From contig PWGE01000309.1 of NCBI GenBank assembly GCA_003554345.1, positions 1-10,726 of the forward strand: a stretch of DNA of 10,726 nucleotides, written 5' to 3'. The stretch's first letter is position 1, and every line of letters starts with the position of its first letter. Source of the stretch: Candidatus Sumerlaeota bacterium (lineage in GTDB: Bacteria > Sumerlaeota > T1SED10-198M). The notes beneath the pieces were generated by a model, which saw only the letters and a program-made list of their open reading frames with translations, did no database searches and was not told the DNA's origin. Positions 1-7,502 of the stretch are shown here, in pieces. The position numbers and the translations under genes are program-made.

Positions 1-234
1 TATCCTGACCTGAAAGCCTCTCAGAATGTACGTCAGCTCATGGAAGAACTATCCAATACTGAAAATCGTATTGGATTCGCCCGTCAATTCTATAATGATC
101 TTACCACTCGTTTTAATACCAGAATTCGAGTATTTCCCTCAAATATTATCGCTTCTCTGTTTCATTTTGAAGCTTTTCCCTGGTTTGAATTAGAAGAACC
201 GGAAGCAAGAAAAGCACCCGAGGTTAAGCTCTGA
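1..234 (+). CDS. lemA: LemA-family protein, C-terminal fragment (5' end outside window)
   Basis: The frame is open from the first base and ends in TGA at 232-234, giving the last 77 residues of a protein. The fragment reads YPDLKASQNV, then a segment matching the family hallmark (EELSNTENRIGFARQFYND, then FNTRIRVFPSN) and a tail with FHFEAFPWFELEE. In LemA proteins this corresponds to the last helices of the helical-bundle domain and the typical 'FP.N..A..F.F...P.F' ending. LemA proteins usually have about 190 residues with one N-terminal membrane segment, which would lie upstream of the window. Their biochemical role is poorly defined; they are often described as membrane-anchored helical proteins. 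miaB starts 5 bases after the stop, so the two genes are probably co-transcribed. Family assignment is firm; function is not. Confidence 0.9.
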   Translation, partial: YPDLKASQNVRQLMEELSNTENRIGFARQFYNDLTTRFNTRIRVFPSNIIASLFHFEAFPWFELEEPEARKAPEVKL

Positions 235-239
235 TAAAA

Positions 240-1550
240 ATGATAAAATTTCATATCATTACTTTTGGATGCCAGATGAATGACCTTGACAGTGAGCTCT
301 TAGAAGGACTTTTTATGAAGCAGGGTTTTAATGCCGGCTCGCTGGAAGAGGCGGATGTAGCGGTTCTGGTGACCTGTTGTGTTCGAGAAACAGCAGAAAA
401 TCGTGCACTGGGCAGAGTATCACGCCTGAAAAAATGGAAAGAAGAGCGCCCGGGACGATATATTATTCTTGCCGGCTGCCTGGCTCAAAAAGAATCAGAG
501 AAACTAAGAAAAAATTATCCATATATTGACTATATTGTTGGACCTGGCAACATTTTTGACCTGCCTGTTCTTCTGAAAGAGCAGGAACAGAAAACAATCC
601 TGGTTGATAAACTCAATGAACGGCATAAAGGTCCGATTATTACATATAGACGTAGTTCTTTTCGCGCTTCAGTGAACATTACCTATGGCTGTGAAAATTA
701 TTGTGCCTATTGTATTGTTCCTTACGTACGTGGAAAGCTGGTCAATCGTCCGGTGGATGATATCCTTCAGGAAGTCCAGGCGCTTATTCGGAAAGGTGTT
801 AAGGAAATTACCCTGCTGGGTCAGAATGTGAATGCATATTGGTATAAGGGCTGGAAGTTTCCTGACTTGCTAAAGACGGTGGCTCGGATAGAAGGGCTCG
901 AGCGGGTCCGATTTGTTACTTCCCATCCTAAGGATTTCACAGATGATATCATCAAGGTCATGGCAGAAGAGCCTTCAGTTTGTGAGAGTCTCCATTTGCC
1001 GTTGCAGTCAGGTTCTAATAAAATCCTTCAGCGTATGGGACGTCGGTATACCTTTGAAAAATATCAAAGCATTGTCACCCGTATTCGCCAGTATATACCG
1101 GATATAGCCCTTTCCAGTGATTTTATAACCGGTTTTCCCGGTGAAGATGAAGAGGATTTTGAAAAAACACGCTGGGCATTGGAATCAATTCGCTATGATA
1201 CAGCTTTTTTATTCCTGTATAATCCTCGTCCTATGACCCGGGCCGCTTCCCTTTCGGGACAACTTCCTTATGAAGTAAAACAACAAAGACTGGCTCGTCT
1301 TATTGAAATACAGCAACAAATTTCTCTTCAGATTAACCGGCAAACAATAGGGGAAACAGTATCTGTTCTCGTTACTCATCCTTCGCCTCGTTATGAGGAA
1401 CAGGTCGTGGGAAGGACCCGGTCGGATAAAAATGTGGTCTTCGAAGGGACCCCGAACTTAATAGGGAAACTTGTGCGGGTGAAGATACGGGAAGCATACC
1501 CCTCTACCCTGATTGGAGTAAAGTGTGCCAATGAAAAAGTTTTTCCTTAG
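240..1550 (+). CDS. miaB: tRNA-2-methylthio-N6-dimethylallyladenosine synthase MiaB
   Basis: This radical-SAM methylthiotransferase of 436 residues is predicted to add a methylthio group to i6A37 of tRNAs in the cytoplasm. Three parts are visible. The N-terminal UPF0004 domain (about 1-125) has cluster-ligand cysteines C11 (FGCQMND), C46 (VTCCVRE) and C80 (AGCLAQ). The radical-SAM core has the CxxxCxxC motif C151/C155/C158 (YGCENYCAYC). The C-terminal TRAM RNA-binding domain covers about 372-435. Length is normal for the family. The GCQMND opening and the IVPYVRG and LHLPLQSGS stretches favour MiaB over the related MtaB and RimO. The usual NTC before VRE is VTC here, followed by a second cysteine (C47). 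The ATG at 240 gives the family-typical start; only a weak, distant GAGG (220-223) precedes it, so translation may be coupled to the upstream gene. The 3' end overlaps the next gene. Confidence 0.96.
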   Translation: MIKFHIITFGCQMNDLDSELLEGLFMKQGFNAGSLEEADVAVLVTCCVRETAENRALGRVSRLKKWKEERPGRYIILAGCLAQKESEKLRKNYPYIDYIVGPGNIFDLPVLLKEQEQKTILVDKLNERHKGPIITYRRSSFRASVNITYGCENYCAYCIVPYVRGKLVNRPVDDILQEVQALIRKGVKEITLLGQNVNAYWYKGWKFPDLLKTVARIEGLERVRFVTSHPKDFTDDIIKVMAEEPSVCESLHLPLQSGSNKILQRMGRRYTFEKYQSIVTRIRQYIPDIALSSDFITGFPGEDEEDFEKTRWALESIRYDTAFLFLYNPRPMTRAASLSGQLPYEVKQQRLARLIEIQQQISLQINRQTIGETVSVLVTHPSPRYEEQVVGRTRSDKNVVFEGTPNLIGKLVRVKIREAYPSTLIGVKCANEKVFP

Positions 1551-2268
1551 TTTTTTTCTGGTAACCTTTCTTTCACTGATTTCCTACGGGGAACAATCTG
1601 TGTTTGAGCTTTTTAATGATGCGTATCTCCACTATGAGCGCCGTCAATTTGAAGAGGCGGTAGATAAATTTGAATTGGTTCAGGATAAATTCCCTGATAC
1701 GGAATGGGCGGTGGCTGCTCAATATTATCAGGGCCTTTCCATGCAGGATAAGCGCGAAGCAATTGGGTTATTATCTTCTCTGGTTGAAAATAAGCCGGAT
1801 TCACCGTATGCTGCCGGGGCTCGTTTGACTGCAGGCGAGTATTCCTTTTTTCTGGGAGATTATCAGGAAGCCAGGGAATATCTGGAGAAGTATATAGAGG
1901 TTTCTGAAAACGTAGAGAAAGTAGAAGAGGCTCATCGGTTTATTTTGCGTTCTTTTCTTGCAGAAGAACAGTATGATGATTTTTATGCTTTCCTGGAAGA
2001 AGCAAAGGATAAATACACAGACTGGGAGGATGATAAGGATATTCTGTGGTATGAATTCATGGTAGCCTTTTCTCTGGATGACTTTGCCACTGCTACCGCC
2101 CTGGGGGAGGATTTAATAGAAGAGCACCCTGAAAATCCTTATCAGGACAGGGTGTATTACTACACAGCACAGGCCTATGAGGCAAAAGGAGAAGACAATA
2201 GAGCCCGGTATTATCTGAATCTCCTTGAAGATGAATTTCCACGGTCATCCTTTTCTGCCCGTGAATGA
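1531..2268 (+). CDS. Exported TPR-repeat protein (CpoB/YbgF- or BamD-like)
   Basis: This protein of 245 residues has a signal peptide (MKKFFLSFFLVTFLSLISYG, probable cleavage near residue 20) and is then almost wholly helical, with tetratricopeptide-type repeats. Recognisable units are AYLHYERRQFEEAVDKFE with KFPDTEWA, a middle unit with FFLGDYQEAREYLEKYI, and a final unit with AQAYEAKGEDNRARYY and EFPRSSFSA. The repeat style and the 'P.S.....A' spacing resemble periplasmic CpoB/YbgF and BamD proteins. No lipobox cysteine follows the signal, so a soluble periplasmic protein is more likely than a BamD lipoprotein. Its role is probably protein-protein scaffolding in the envelope; the partner is unknown. 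Two in-frame starts exist: GTG at 1525, 6 bases after GGAG (1515-1518), and ATG at 1531, 12 bases after it. ATG gives the cleaner signal peptide. Either start overlaps the end of miaB, so translation is probably coupled. Confidence 0.82.
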   Translation: MKKFFLSFFLVTFLSLISYGEQSVFELFNDAYLHYERRQFEEAVDKFELVQDKFPDTEWAVAAQYYQGLSMQDKREAIGLLSSLVENKPDSPYAAGARLTAGEYSFFLGDYQEAREYLEKYIEVSENVEKVEEAHRFILRSFLAEEQYDDFYAFLEEAKDKYTDWEDDKDILWYEFMVAFSLDDFATATALGEDLIEEHPENPYQDRVYYYTAQAYEAKGEDNRARYYLNLLEDEFPRSSFSARE

Positions 2269-2302
2269 CTTAGTAACTTCAGAAGGTCTCGCTGACTGGA
2301 AA

Positions 2303-2307
2303 AGAGG
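2303..2307 (+). promoter_or_regulatory. Ribosome binding site for the first GH20 gene
   Basis: AGAGG lies 7 bases before the ATG at 2315. It decides the start: the same frame is open back to an ATG at 2225, but that would overlap the TPR gene, has no comparable site and would put 30 residues ahead of an otherwise perfect signal peptide. Confidence 0.75.
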
Positions 2308-2314
2308 TAAGAAC

Positions 2315-4852
2315 ATGAAGAAAGTCTCCATCCTTGTGATCCTGTTTTCAGGTATTTGTTTTCCGCTGATGGGTTTTGATAATTCTCTGGGTATAATCCC
2401 CCGGCCCCGGGAAGTAACCCGGAGAGATGGTTATCTTGTTTTAGAAACATTGCCTCATATGGTTGAGATGTTCGATGAGCAGGAAAAACCGCTTGTCAAA
2501 GCAACACATGAACTGGAAAGTTCTCTGGAAAGAAGGGCAGGAAATAAGACAGAAAAGAGGGTTGAAGTATTTCTTGTCGATATATCTTATATTCCATGGG
2601 ATGAAACAGGAATAGAAAGGGAAATAAATCTTGCTTCTCATGAAGAGGCATATAATCTCCTTATTGAAGACAATAAAATTGTGATAGCCGGAAGAACGGG
2701 ACAGGGACTCTTTTATGGCTTACAGACCCTTTTTCAATTGCTTCACTTTCAGGATGATCATATAAAGATACCCCTGATCATGATAGAAGACCATCCTGTT
2801 CTTGATTTTCGGGGCATCCATTTTCGCAGGAGAATTGCAGATGAAAAAGCTTTAGAAGAGCAAAAACGGCTTATAGATTTCATGGCACGGCATAAGATGA
2901 ATTATGCGGTTTTGCAAACTGATTTTTTGCAGTTTGAAGGCCTGCCAGAAATGTATTATGAACCGCAGGCTCAATGTCCTGAGAAAATCAAGAAACTGGT
3001 GGACTATGCCAGGGAGCGCTATATTGAAATTATTCCTCTTGTGCCGTCATATGGCCATGCTGAATGGGCTTTTAGAAGTGGTTATTATGAAGATTTAGCC
3101 GAGGATCCAGATAATCCCTATGCTTTTCGGGTAAATTATGACCCGACTTATGAGGTTCTTTTTACAATATATGATGAGGTGATGGAAATCTTTGATTCGT
3201 CCTGGTTCCATATAGGTTTTGATGAAGTGGATCTGCCTGCTTTTGGCAGATATCCGTATCGGGAAGAAACTAAAGAATATACCATGGAAGAGTTGATAGA
3301 TATTCACCTGTCAAAAATAGCTCAATATCTGGGGAAGCAGGGAGTGGAAAAAATACTTCTCTGGGGAGACATGTTCCTTTCCCGCGAAGAATCACCTTTT
3401 TCAAGTACTGCTGCCGCTTCAGCTCCTTCTGTGGAAATTGCCGAACAGAGACGTGCCATTTTAACCGACCAGCATATACATGAGGATACTCCGAACCTTA
3501 CTATCTGTGACTGGCACTATCAGCCCGCTTTTCCGGAAAATTTCACCAGTCTTGAGGTCTGGGAAAGAGAAGGATTGCCTGTCATAGCTTCTACCTGGCA
3601 TAACCCTGTAAATATTGCCAATTTTAGCAGAAAGGCAGTTGAAAAGGGGGTATTGGGACACATGCAAACGACCTGGGCTGGTTTTGATTTTCATGTAGAA
3701 GCTGATATTGACAGACATCACCAGTTTGAAGCCTATCTTTTAGCCGTAGATTATGCCTGGTCCGGTCGAACAGAAAGTGCCGAGGAGCTTCCTTATAACT
3801 TTTCTCGTGTCTTCTGGGAGAGGTGGGATGATTATTACCGTGAATTAAATGGGAAAATACCAGTTGATGCGCTGGTTGATGAAGAAAAAATAAAACTGTT
3901 TCAGAGAAATCTTGAAACCGACGTAGAACTGATTATTCCTGATGATGGGTCCTCTTCAAAAACAGATTTAATATATCGCTGCCGTTTTTCGCTGTTTAAT
4001 CCCTTTGAGAAGCAATTGAAAGTGATTGTACAGGGAGACCTGTTGCCTGAAGAGAAAATACAATACCCTCTTGCTCCGGGAGAACGCCTTCCTTCCCGAA
4101 AGATGTTCTTTGAACTGCCTGTTGAACAGGTGACGCCTGCCCGTTCCCTGGAACTGGATTTTCAGTTTATTCTGAATAATGAAGACATAGGAAATATAAC
4201 ACGGAATAAAGATCTGCCTCTCCGATGGAAAGCAGTAGCCCTGGAAAAAGCTCCTGAAATCGATGGAGACCTTTCGCAGTGGAAGGATCTTTATCCTTCT
4301 TATTGCCTGGAGGATGAAGGTTTTATTGACCAGAAAGAAACATGGTGTCCCGAAGACTTGAGTGCCAGAAAGTATGTGGGTTATTATGAAGGAGCTTTAT
4401 ATTTTGCGTTCCAGGTGAGGGATGATGTGCATTATAATTCTTATGAACCTTCACAGCTCTGGCAGGGAGATGCCGTTCAATTAGCGTTTGACCTGGGTTA
4501 TGACAGGACTCCTTATTATGATGTGAGAGACCTGGAAATTGGCATTGCACTTGATAATGAAGGTGAAACCATGAAGCACAGCTGGTTTCCGGAAATGGAA
4601 GAGGATGAGGGTTTTATGCGAAATATTGAAGCCGAAGTGAGGCGTGAAGAACCCTACACGTATTACGAAGTGAAATTGCCCCTGGATGTATTGCCTGAGA
4701 CCGGTGCTGATGAGCGGGGCAGGATAGGCTATACCTTTACCATAAATGACAATGATGGAGATGGATTTGAAGGAGGTATTATCGGTTCTCACGGGATCTG
4801 GAGTACAAAAGATCCGTCCCGGTTTGGTATTCTCTTATGGGAAGGACAATAA
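2315..4852 (+). CDS. Exported GH20 beta-N-acetylhexosaminidase-like protein with CBM9-like module (copy 1)
   Basis: This 845-residue protein is predicted to release terminal N-acetylhexosamine by substrate-assisted hydrolysis outside the cytoplasm. In order it has: a type I signal peptide (MKKVSILVILFSGICFPLMG); a GH20b-like alpha/beta domain (about 22-155, ending at GQGLFYGLQTLFQLL); the GH20 TIM barrel (about 160-510); a beta-rich linker domain (about 545-640); and a CBM9-like module (about 646-845, from PEIDGDLSQW). The barrel shows R166 (DFRGIHF), H248 (PSYGHAEW), the Asp-Glu pair D303-E304 in HIGFDEV, and the tryptophan motifs LLWGDM, TTWAGF and YAWSGR. Classical GH20s usually have HxGGDE; here the second Gly is Phe. 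The PSYGH and HIG.DEV style resembles the HexD-like branch, some members of which accept GalNAc well. Exact substrate is unknown. The gene follows the TPR gene by 46 bases and is a tandem paralogue of the next gene. Confidence 0.88.
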   Translation: MKKVSILVILFSGICFPLMGFDNSLGIIPRPREVTRRDGYLVLETLPHMVEMFDEQEKPLVKATHELESSLERRAGNKTEKRVEVFLVDISYIPWDETGIEREINLASHEEAYNLLIEDNKIVIAGRTGQGLFYGLQTLFQLLHFQDDHIKIPLIMIEDHPVLDFRGIHFRRRIADEKALEEQKRLIDFMARHKMNYAVLQTDFLQFEGLPEMYYEPQAQCPEKIKKLVDYARERYIEIIPLVPSYGHAEWAFRSGYYEDLAEDPDNPYAFRVNYDPTYEVLFTIYDEVMEIFDSSWFHIGFDEVDLPAFGRYPYREETKEYTMEELIDIHLSKIAQYLGKQGVEKILLWGDMFLSREESPFSSTAAASAPSVEIAEQRRAILTDQHIHEDTPNLTICDWHYQPAFPENFTSLEVWEREGLPVIASTWHNPVNIANFSRKAVEKGVLGHMQTTWAGFDFHVEADIDRHHQFEAYLLAVDYAWSGRTESAEELPYNFSRVFWERWDDYYRELNGKIPVDALVDEEKIKLFQRNLETDVELIIPDDGSSSKTDLIYRCRFSLFNPFEKQLKVIVQGDLLPEEKIQYPLAPGERLPSRKMFFELPVEQVTPARSLELDFQFILNNEDIGNITRNKDLPLRWKAVALEKAPEIDGDLSQWKDLYPSYCLEDEGFIDQKETWCPEDLSARKYVGYYEGALYFAFQVRDDVHYNSYEPSQLWQGDAVQLAFDLGYDRTPYYDVRDLEIGIALDNEGETMKHSWFPEMEEDEGFMRNIEAEVRREEPYTYYEVKLPLDVLPETGADERGRIGYTFTINDNDGDGFEGGIIGSHGIWSTKDPSRFGILLWEGQ

Positions 4853-4896
4853 AAAGGCCCATTCCGTTAAGAAGGATGGTATCTTGAAATAACGAT

Positions 4897-4924
4897 TTGA
4901 AACCTTTTTCCATTGTGATACTAT
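4897..4924 (+). promoter_or_regulatory. Possible promoter before the second GH20 gene
   Basis: The 106-base gap between the two GH20 genes holds TTGAAA (4897-4902, four of six matches to TTGACA) and TACTAT (4919-4924, four of six matches to TATAAT), 16 bases apart and about 35 bases before the start codon. This is a weak match in an AT-rich region. It may only reflect base composition, and read-through from upstream is equally possible. No convincing terminator was seen in the same gap. Confidence 0.3.
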
Positions 4925-4946
4925 ACACTGAAGAAAATGTAAAAAA

Positions 4947-4951
4947 AGGAG
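4947..4951 (+). promoter_or_regulatory. Ribosome binding site deciding a TTG start
   Basis: AGGAG stands 7 bases before the TTG at 4959. The TTG begins a proper signal peptide (MKKYSIPLLLF) aligned with that of the upstream paralogue, and no in-frame ATG or GTG fits. This supports TTG as the true start codon. Confidence 0.75.
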
Positions 4952-4958
4952 CAAAAAA

Positions 4959-7502
4959 TTGAAAAAGTATTCAATACCTCTCTTACTATTCATGGTGTTT
5001 TTATTAACTCCCCTGTATGGTGAAGAGAAACCGTTAATTATTCCCCAACCGCAGGAAATAAATTACTTCAATGAAGATATGATTATAGGTACAGTGCCGC
5101 TTATCGAGAGCTATTTCTGCGAGGAAGAAAGACCTTTAGAGAAAATGACAGAGGAATTAGAGACGATTTTTTCACGCCTGGATGAACCTTCTGATGAAGA
5201 AGGAATAACAATAATTCTGGGGGATATTTCATCGTCTGAGTGGGAGAAGGCGGATCTTAATAAAGATGTATCTTTACCGGAAGAAGAGGAAGGTTACACG
5301 CTGGTGACCCGTGATGATTCTATTATTATTCTGGGGGCGGATAGTAGGGGAGTGTTTTATGGTTTTCAAACCTTAAAACAACTTCTCAACCATGAAACGG
5401 ACAGAATAAGAGTGCCCTTGCTGGAAATTAAAGATTATCCGAAATTACAATGGCGGGGGATTCACTTTTTTACAGGAAGAGAAGCTTTACAGGAGCAGAA
5501 ACAACTCATTGACTTCATGGCCATGAATAAAATGAATCATGCTGTTATGCAGTTAGATTATATGAAATTCAAAAATTTTCCTGAAATGCACTATGAACCA
5601 CGTGCTCAAAGTCGTGAGGATGTAAAAAAACTGGTAGAATATGCACGTGATCGTTATATCACAATTGTACCCATGGTTCCTTCGTTTGGCCATGCTGAAT
5701 GGGCATTTCGTACCGGCCATTATATGGATATAGCCGAACAAAAAGAAGATCCGAGAGCCTTTCGCGTCAATTATCCCCGGACGTATGAGGTGCTTTTCCA
5801 GATATATGATGAAGTGATTGATATCTTTGAGCCGGAATGGTTTCATATTGGCTTTGATGAAGTCGACCATCCGGATCTTGGGAAATATCCCTATCGGGAA
5901 GAAACTAAAGAGTATACGATGGAAGAATTAATTGAAATGCACCTGGGTGAGCTGGCGGAATACCTTGGGAAGAAAGGTATAGAAACCATTGTCTTGTGGG
6001 GAGATATGTATCTTTCACGTGAAGATGCTCCCACTACCAGTCCGGCAGCGGCTTCTGCTCCCTCACCTGAAATTGCGCGTGAAAGAAGGGATATACTTAT
6101 AAATCAGCATGAAAAGGAAGAGACTCCCCGCTTACTCATTACAGACTGGCACTATCAACCAAATGCGAAAGAAAAATTTACCAGTCTGAATGTCTGGCAT
6201 AAAGATGGATTTGAAACTATTGCTTCTACCTGGTACAATCCTACCAATGTTCGAAACTTTACCCACAAAGCTATCGAAGAAGGTTCACTGGGGATGTTAC
6301 AAACTACCTGGGCAGGCTTTAATTTCAGTATTGTCGATAATGAGGCACATCATAACCAGTTTGAGGCGTATCTTCTTGCTGCAGATTATAGCTGGTCTGG
6401 TCGCCAGGAAAAAGCAGCCGACCTGCCGTATGATTATTCCCGCGAATTCTGGAGGCGCTGGGATGCTCAGCTTCAGCAAGCTGATGGTACTATTTCCCTG
6501 AAATCCCTTCCCCTCAAGGAACAGGTCAGGCTTTTCGAAAGGGACTTAGACAGCAATGTGAGGCTTGCTATTCCTCAACGTCCTGTAGACAGGGAACAGG
6601 ATCTGACGTATTACTGGGAGTTCTCTATAACAAATCCTTTCGACAGGGAGCTTGAAATTCATGCAGACAATGATCTGATTGACGAAAAGAAAAAGTTTAC
6701 ACTCGCCCCTCTCCAGTCTATTGAGACTCAGCGAGTATCCATGACAATACCTTGGGACGAGGTAAGGCCTACTGAACCTCTTGCTGTGAATTTTACAGCA
6801 TCCCTGGCAGATATGGAGGATATTGTACTGGAGAGGAAAGAAAACCTGCCTTTACTATGGGTATCTCAGGAGTTAAAGGAACCACCGGTGATAGATGGAG
6901 ACCTTTCTGATTGGGAAAATATTCCTTCATATGAGATGGCAGATGAAGGATTCGTTGATCAAAAAACTGATTGGTGTCCCGAAGATTTAAGTGCCGAGGT
7001 GTATCTCGGGCATTATGATGAAAAACTTTATTTTGCCTTTGAGGTTCGTGACGATGAGCATTATAATGCCTACGATCCTCCTTCCCTCTGGCAGGGTGAT
7101 GCCATTCAGATGGCTATTGATTTTATGCATGAGCGTTCAACATATTATCGGGAAAATGATATCGAAATTGGGTTTGCCCTGCATAATGACGGGGACATCA
7201 TGCGTTATAGCTGGTATCCCAGGGAAGGACCTGACAAAGGCTTTATGCATAAGACTGATGTGGCCATTGTGCGGGAAGAGCCATATACTATCTATGAAAT
7301 CATGATTCCCCTCGATATTCTCTCAGAAGAAAAGATTACTGATCGCACTGATTTTGGATTTGCTTTTTGTATCAATGATAATGATGGACAGGGTTTCGAC
7401 GGAGGCATGATAGGGTCTCAGGGAATATGGGGGTCAAAAGATCCTTCACTTTTTGGAGTGCTGGTATTGGATGAAATGAAGGAGGAATGTGGTAATGAAT
7501 AA
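4959..7502 (+). CDS. Exported GH20 beta-N-acetylhexosaminidase-like protein with CBM9-like module (copy 2)
   Basis: This 847-residue protein is collinear with the upstream GH20 over its whole length. It has a signal peptide (MKKYSIPLLLFMVFLLTPLYG), a GH20b-like domain (about 23-160, ending in GVFYGFQTLKQLL), a catalytic TIM barrel (about 160-508), a beta-rich linker (about 540-640) and a CBM9-like module (about 642-847, from PPVIDGDLSDW). R166 (QWRGIHF), H245 (PSFGHAEW) and the catalytic pair D300-E301 in HIGFDEV are all kept, so it should be active if copy 1 is. Differences lie near the barrel: after GIHF, copy 1 has RRRIADEKAL while copy 2 has FTGREAL, two residues fewer; copy 1 STWHN is STWYN here. 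These suggest different specificity, not redundancy. Translation starts at TTG. The 3' end overlaps the next gene by 8 bases. Family assignment is firm; substrate is inferred only as an N-acetylhexosamine-containing glycan. Confidence 0.88.
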   Translation: MKKYSIPLLLFMVFLLTPLYGEEKPLIIPQPQEINYFNEDMIIGTVPLIESYFCEEERPLEKMTEELETIFSRLDEPSDEEGITIILGDISSSEWEKADLNKDVSLPEEEEGYTLVTRDDSIIILGADSRGVFYGFQTLKQLLNHETDRIRVPLLEIKDYPKLQWRGIHFFTGREALQEQKQLIDFMAMNKMNHAVMQLDYMKFKNFPEMHYEPRAQSREDVKKLVEYARDRYITIVPMVPSFGHAEWAFRTGHYMDIAEQKEDPRAFRVNYPRTYEVLFQIYDEVIDIFEPEWFHIGFDEVDHPDLGKYPYREETKEYTMEELIEMHLGELAEYLGKKGIETIVLWGDMYLSREDAPTTSPAAASAPSPEIARERRDILINQHEKEETPRLLITDWHYQPNAKEKFTSLNVWHKDGFETIASTWYNPTNVRNFTHKAIEEGSLGMLQTTWAGFNFSIVDNEAHHNQFEAYLLAADYSWSGRQEKAADLPYDYSREFWRRWDAQLQQADGTISLKSLPLKEQVRLFERDLDSNVRLAIPQRPVDREQDLTYYWEFSITNPFDRELEIHADNDLIDEKKKFTLAPLQSIETQRVSMTIPWDEVRPTEPLAVNFTASLADMEDIVLERKENLPLLWVSQELKEPPVIDGDLSDWENIPSYEMADEGFVDQKTDWCPEDLSAEVYLGHYDEKLYFAFEVRDDEHYNAYDPPSLWQGDAIQMAIDFMHERSTYYRENDIEIGFALHNDGDIMRYSWYPREGPDKGFMHKTDVAIVREEPYTIYEIMIPLDILSEEKITDRTDFGFAFCINDNDGQGFDGGMIGSQGIWGSKDPSLFGVLVLDEMKEECGNE
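7481..7485 (+). promoter_or_regulatory. Ribosome binding site inside the end of the second GH20 gene
   Basis: GGAGG lies 9 bases before ATG 7495 and only 3 bases before an in-frame GTG at 7489. The spacing favours ATG 7495. The site is inside the coding sequence of the upstream gene, which points to translational coupling. Confidence 0.7.

Noticed and set aside
2225-2314. 30-residue N-terminal extension of the first GH20 protein
   Set aside because: It overlaps the TPR gene, lacks a ribosome site and would bury the signal peptide. ATG 2315 has AGAGG at 7 bases.
4837-4862. ATGGG ... CCCAT inverted repeat after the first GH20 gene, as a possible terminator
   Set aside because: The stem has only 5 pairs with a long loop and no following T-run, so it does not look like an intrinsic terminator.
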